Notes under the pieces: generated by a model | What the model was told of the DNA's origin: nothing | What the model saw: the letters and a program-made list of their open reading frames with translations, nothing else | Database searches by the model: none | Shown: in pieces, positions 62,475 to 64,000 of the stretch | Layout: the number at the start of each line of letters is the position of its first letter | Position numbering within the stretch: the first letter of the stretch is position 1 | Position numbers and translations under genes: made by a program | Assembly (NCBI RefSeq): GCF_018599245.1 | Contig: NZ_JAHEVJ010000003.1 | Coordinates: 235,813 to 299,812, forward strand | DNA: 64,000 nucleotides | From: Aliiroseovarius lamellibrachiae | GTDB taxonomy: Bacteria > Pseudomonadota > Alphaproteobacteria > Rhodobacterales > Rhodobacteraceae | Direction of reading: 5' to 3'

Positions 62475-63302
62475 ATGAGTAATCAAGAAACCGGGCTGTT
62501 TTCATGCCGAAACACATGCTGGATCATTGGCGCGCTTTTGGGCGTGGCGGTGTATCTGGTGCTTGGCTGTGGCATTGTGGCGCTGATTGTTGCCGCGATT
62601 GTTGGGGTTGGGGCGGCATTTTTGCTGCAGAAACTCTTTTGTGGTGAGGTGGCCGAGGCCAGCCCATCATCGCGCGCACCTATGGCAAGGTCATCGGCGG
62701 CGTCTTCAACGACCTCTGCAACTGGCACGTCCGCACCCGCGAGTGCAACGCCTGCGTCCGCAGCGCCCTCTGCGCCGGCATCAGCCGTCGACAGTGCGGC
62801 CTTGAACGCGGCACCTGTTGATGCAAAGGCAACAGAAGAAGCGGCGGAACCGGCAGCACCGAAAGCGGCGCCAAAGAAGGCGGCAGCAAAGGCAACGCCG
62901 GCCAAGGCGGCGCCTGCGGCAAAAGATGAGCCAAAAACCACAGCGGCGAAAAAGCCTGCTGCGAAAAAGGCCAAGGCGGACACGGTGAAAACCGAGGCTG
63001 CGGGTCCCACAGGAAAACCCAAAAAACCACGGACCATGAAAGCGCCGCGTAAAGCCGGCGCGGATGATCTGAAACAGCTGAAAGGTGTTGGGCCTAAGCT
63101 GGAACAGACCTTGAATGAGCTGGGTTTTTGGCATTTCGATCAAGTCGCCAAATGGGGCGCGGACGAAATTTCCTGGGTCGATGATAATTTGAAGTTTAAA
63201 GGCCGGATCGAACGAGATGGCTGGGTAGATCAAGCAAAAATCTTGGCAGAGGGCGGCGAAACCGCATTTTCCAACAAGGTCAAAAAAGGCAAGGTTTACT
63301 AA
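62475..63302 (+). CDS. Membrane protein with NuoE-like C-terminal HhH domain
   Basis: A 275-residue protein of unknown function. A short start (MSNQETGLFSCRNTC) leads two closely spaced hydrophobic stretches at about 16-55, then an Ala/Ser/Pro/Thr-rich and a Lys/Ala-rich linker (about 60-180) and a terminal domain (183-275) nearly identical to the NuoE tail, including [25 protein letters not shown]. It looks as if a membrane anchor has been joined to a copy of the nuoE 3' end. It may hold or assemble complex I at the membrane (inference). GGGGAA site upstream; 111 bases after nuoE, nine before the next start. Confidence 0.8.
   Translation: MSNQETGLFSCRNTCWIIGALLGVAVYLVLGCGIVALIVAAIVGVGAAFLLQKLFCGEVAEASPSSRAPMARSSAASSTTSATGTSAPASATPASAAPSAPASAVDSAALNAAPVDAKATEEAAEPAAPKAAPKKAAAKATPAKAAPAAKDEPKTTAAKKPAAKKAKADTVKTEAAGPTGKPKKPRTMKAPRKAGADDLKQLKGVGPKLEQTLNELGFWHFDQVAKWGADEISWVDDNLKFKGRIERDGWVDQAKILAEGGETAFSNKVKKGKVY
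63021..63302 (+). repeat. Second copy of the duplicated 93-codon domain
   Basis: Direct repeat partner of 62082-62363, 939 bases downstream and in the same orientation. Divergence is mostly at third positions, so the duplication is not very recent and the protein sequence is under constraint. Confidence 0.92.
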
Positions 63303-63311
63303 GGAATGAAT

Positions 63312-63539
63312 ATGGCAACTGACCCACATCATAAGACGGGCCGCGAGGGGCGCATGGCAGGACTTGTCATCGCCATGACCGGCGCGTTGTGGGTTGGGGC
63401 CTCTTGGGTTGGGAAAAGCTATGGGTGGTCTATGCGGACCATGGCCCTGGTGGATCTGATGGCCCTTGCCGGGTTCGTATTTGGCCTGGTTGTAACGTAT
63501 CGGATCTGGCGCAAGTCGCGCCAGCATGACGAAGGATAA
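63312..63539 (+). CDS. Small membrane protein of nuo operon (DUF5337-like)
   Basis: A 75-residue protein with two transmembrane helices (about 16-33 and 43-62) and a basic end (YRIWRKSRQHDEG). It resembles the DUF5337 proteins found between nuoE and nuoF in Rhodobacterales; function unknown. Start at 63312 is preferred over 63306 because AAGGA is then at proper distance. Six bases separate it from nuoF. Confidence 0.75.
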   Translation: MATDPHHKTGREGRMAGLVIAMTGALWVGASWVGKSYGWSMRTMALVDLMALAGFVFGLVVTYRIWRKSRQHDEG

Positions 63540-63545
63540 GAGCGA

Positions 63546-64000
63546 ATGCTGCAGGATAAAGACCGGATCTTTACCAACCTTTACGGTATGCATGACCGTA
63601 CTTTGGCGGGTGCACAGGCGCGTGGCCATTGGGATGGAACCGCCGGGATCATCAAAAAAGGTCGTGACTGGATCATTGATCAGATGAAAGCCTCGGGCCT
63701 GCGGGGTCGTGGTGGTGCGGGTTTCCCGACCGGTTTGAAATGGTCTTTCATGCCGAAGGAAAGCGATGGTCGTCCGTCCTATTTGGTGATCAATGCGGAT
63801 GAGTCAGAGCCCGGCACCTGTAAAGACCGCGAGATCATGCGCCATGATCCGCACACATTGATCGAAGGGGCGCTGATTGCCTCTTTCGCGATGAACGCCA
63901 ACACCTGTTATATCTATATCCGTGGTGAATATATCCGCGAGCGTGAAGCGCTTCAGGCCGCGATTGATGAGGCCTATGACAAAGGTATGATCGGCAAGAA
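63546..64000 (+). CDS. nuoF: NADH-quinone oxidoreductase subunit F (5' part)
   Basis: The first 151 codons of the 51-kDa-type subunit that binds NADH and [30 protein letters not shown] starts the protein, [20 protein letters not shown] is the NADH/FMN glycine-rich motif, and [26 protein letters not shown] is the FMN site. The gene runs past the window end. Confidence 0.96.
   Translation, partial: MLQDKDRIFTNLYGMHDRTLAGAQARGHWDGTAGIIKKGRDWIIDQMKASGLRGRGGAGFPTGLKWSFMPKESDGRPSYLVINADESEPGTCKDREIMRHDPHTLIEGALIASFAMNANTCYIYIRGEYIREREALQAAIDEAYDKGMIGK

Overview
The window reads as a chromosomal segment of an alphaproteobacterium of the Rhodobacteraceae (Roseobacter group). Support comes from protein character and several lineage-typical arrangements: a DUF1127 gene followed by CUCCUCCC-loop small-RNA hairpins, a terminated leader upstream of mraZ, a nuo operon with a NuoE that carries a Lys/Ala-rich tail plus a small DUF5337-like gene, and the ivd/mcc/hmgL leucine operon. 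I see no rRNA, tRNA, insertion sequence, prophage or CRISPR. Almost everything is vertically inherited core or near-core genome; foreign-looking material is limited to one low-GC insert inside uvrD.

Layout. 1-300: end of a Flp/Tad pilin locus. 0.6-6.3 kb: a lytic transglycosylase, then a convergent four-gene set (HAD-UbiA fusion on +; DprE2-like reductase, DprE1-like oxidase and flippase-like membrane protein on -) that looks like a polyprenyl-phosphate pentose (arabinose-type donor) pathway. 6.3-7.7 kb: 3-oxoacid CoA-transferase. 7.9-9.2 kb: a secreted Asp/Asn/Gly-repeat protein and a membrane-tethered LuxR-type protein. 9.2-14.7 kb: topA and uvrD, divergent. 14.7-17.9 kb: a TRAP transporter (dctPQM). 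17.98-18.5 kb: a DUF1127 gene followed by eight tandem hairpins, each with a CUCCUCCC loop on the minus strand. 18.8-19.9 kb: mrp. 20.3-29.9 kb: UpsM-like leader RNA, then mraZ-rsmH-ftsL-ftsI-murE-murF-mraY-murD. 30-32.3 kb: DUF3422 and YeeE/YedE genes, convergent and overlapping. 32.5-40.2 kb: a peptide-type ABC transporter without ATPase genes, divergent from an ArgE-type deacylase, a DAO-family oxidase and an M20 amidohydrolase. 40.3-44.9 kb: moaA, a lipoprotein plus acyl-CoA synthetase, an AlkD-like repair protein and a PNPOx-fold protein. 44.9-50.2 kb: glmS, glmU, gph, DegT-type aminotransferase. 50.4-57.9 kb: leucine/isovalerate operon. 58.3-64 kb: nuoABCDE, two accessory genes and the start of nuoF.

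The genes mostly work as compact operons with ATGA or TAATG overlaps: peptidoglycan precursor synthesis and septation (dcw), UDP-GlcNAc supply (glmSU), leucine to acetoacetate plus acetyl-CoA (ivd to hmgL; the CoA-transferase at 6.3 kb could activate the acetoacetate), and complex I. The points most worth a second look are the eight-hairpin RNA array, the mraZ leader with phased TGGGA boxes over a promoter, the HAD-UbiA/DprE-like set, the insert in UvrD and the NuoE tail duplication. All assignments are from reading the sequence and remembered family features; no database search was run.
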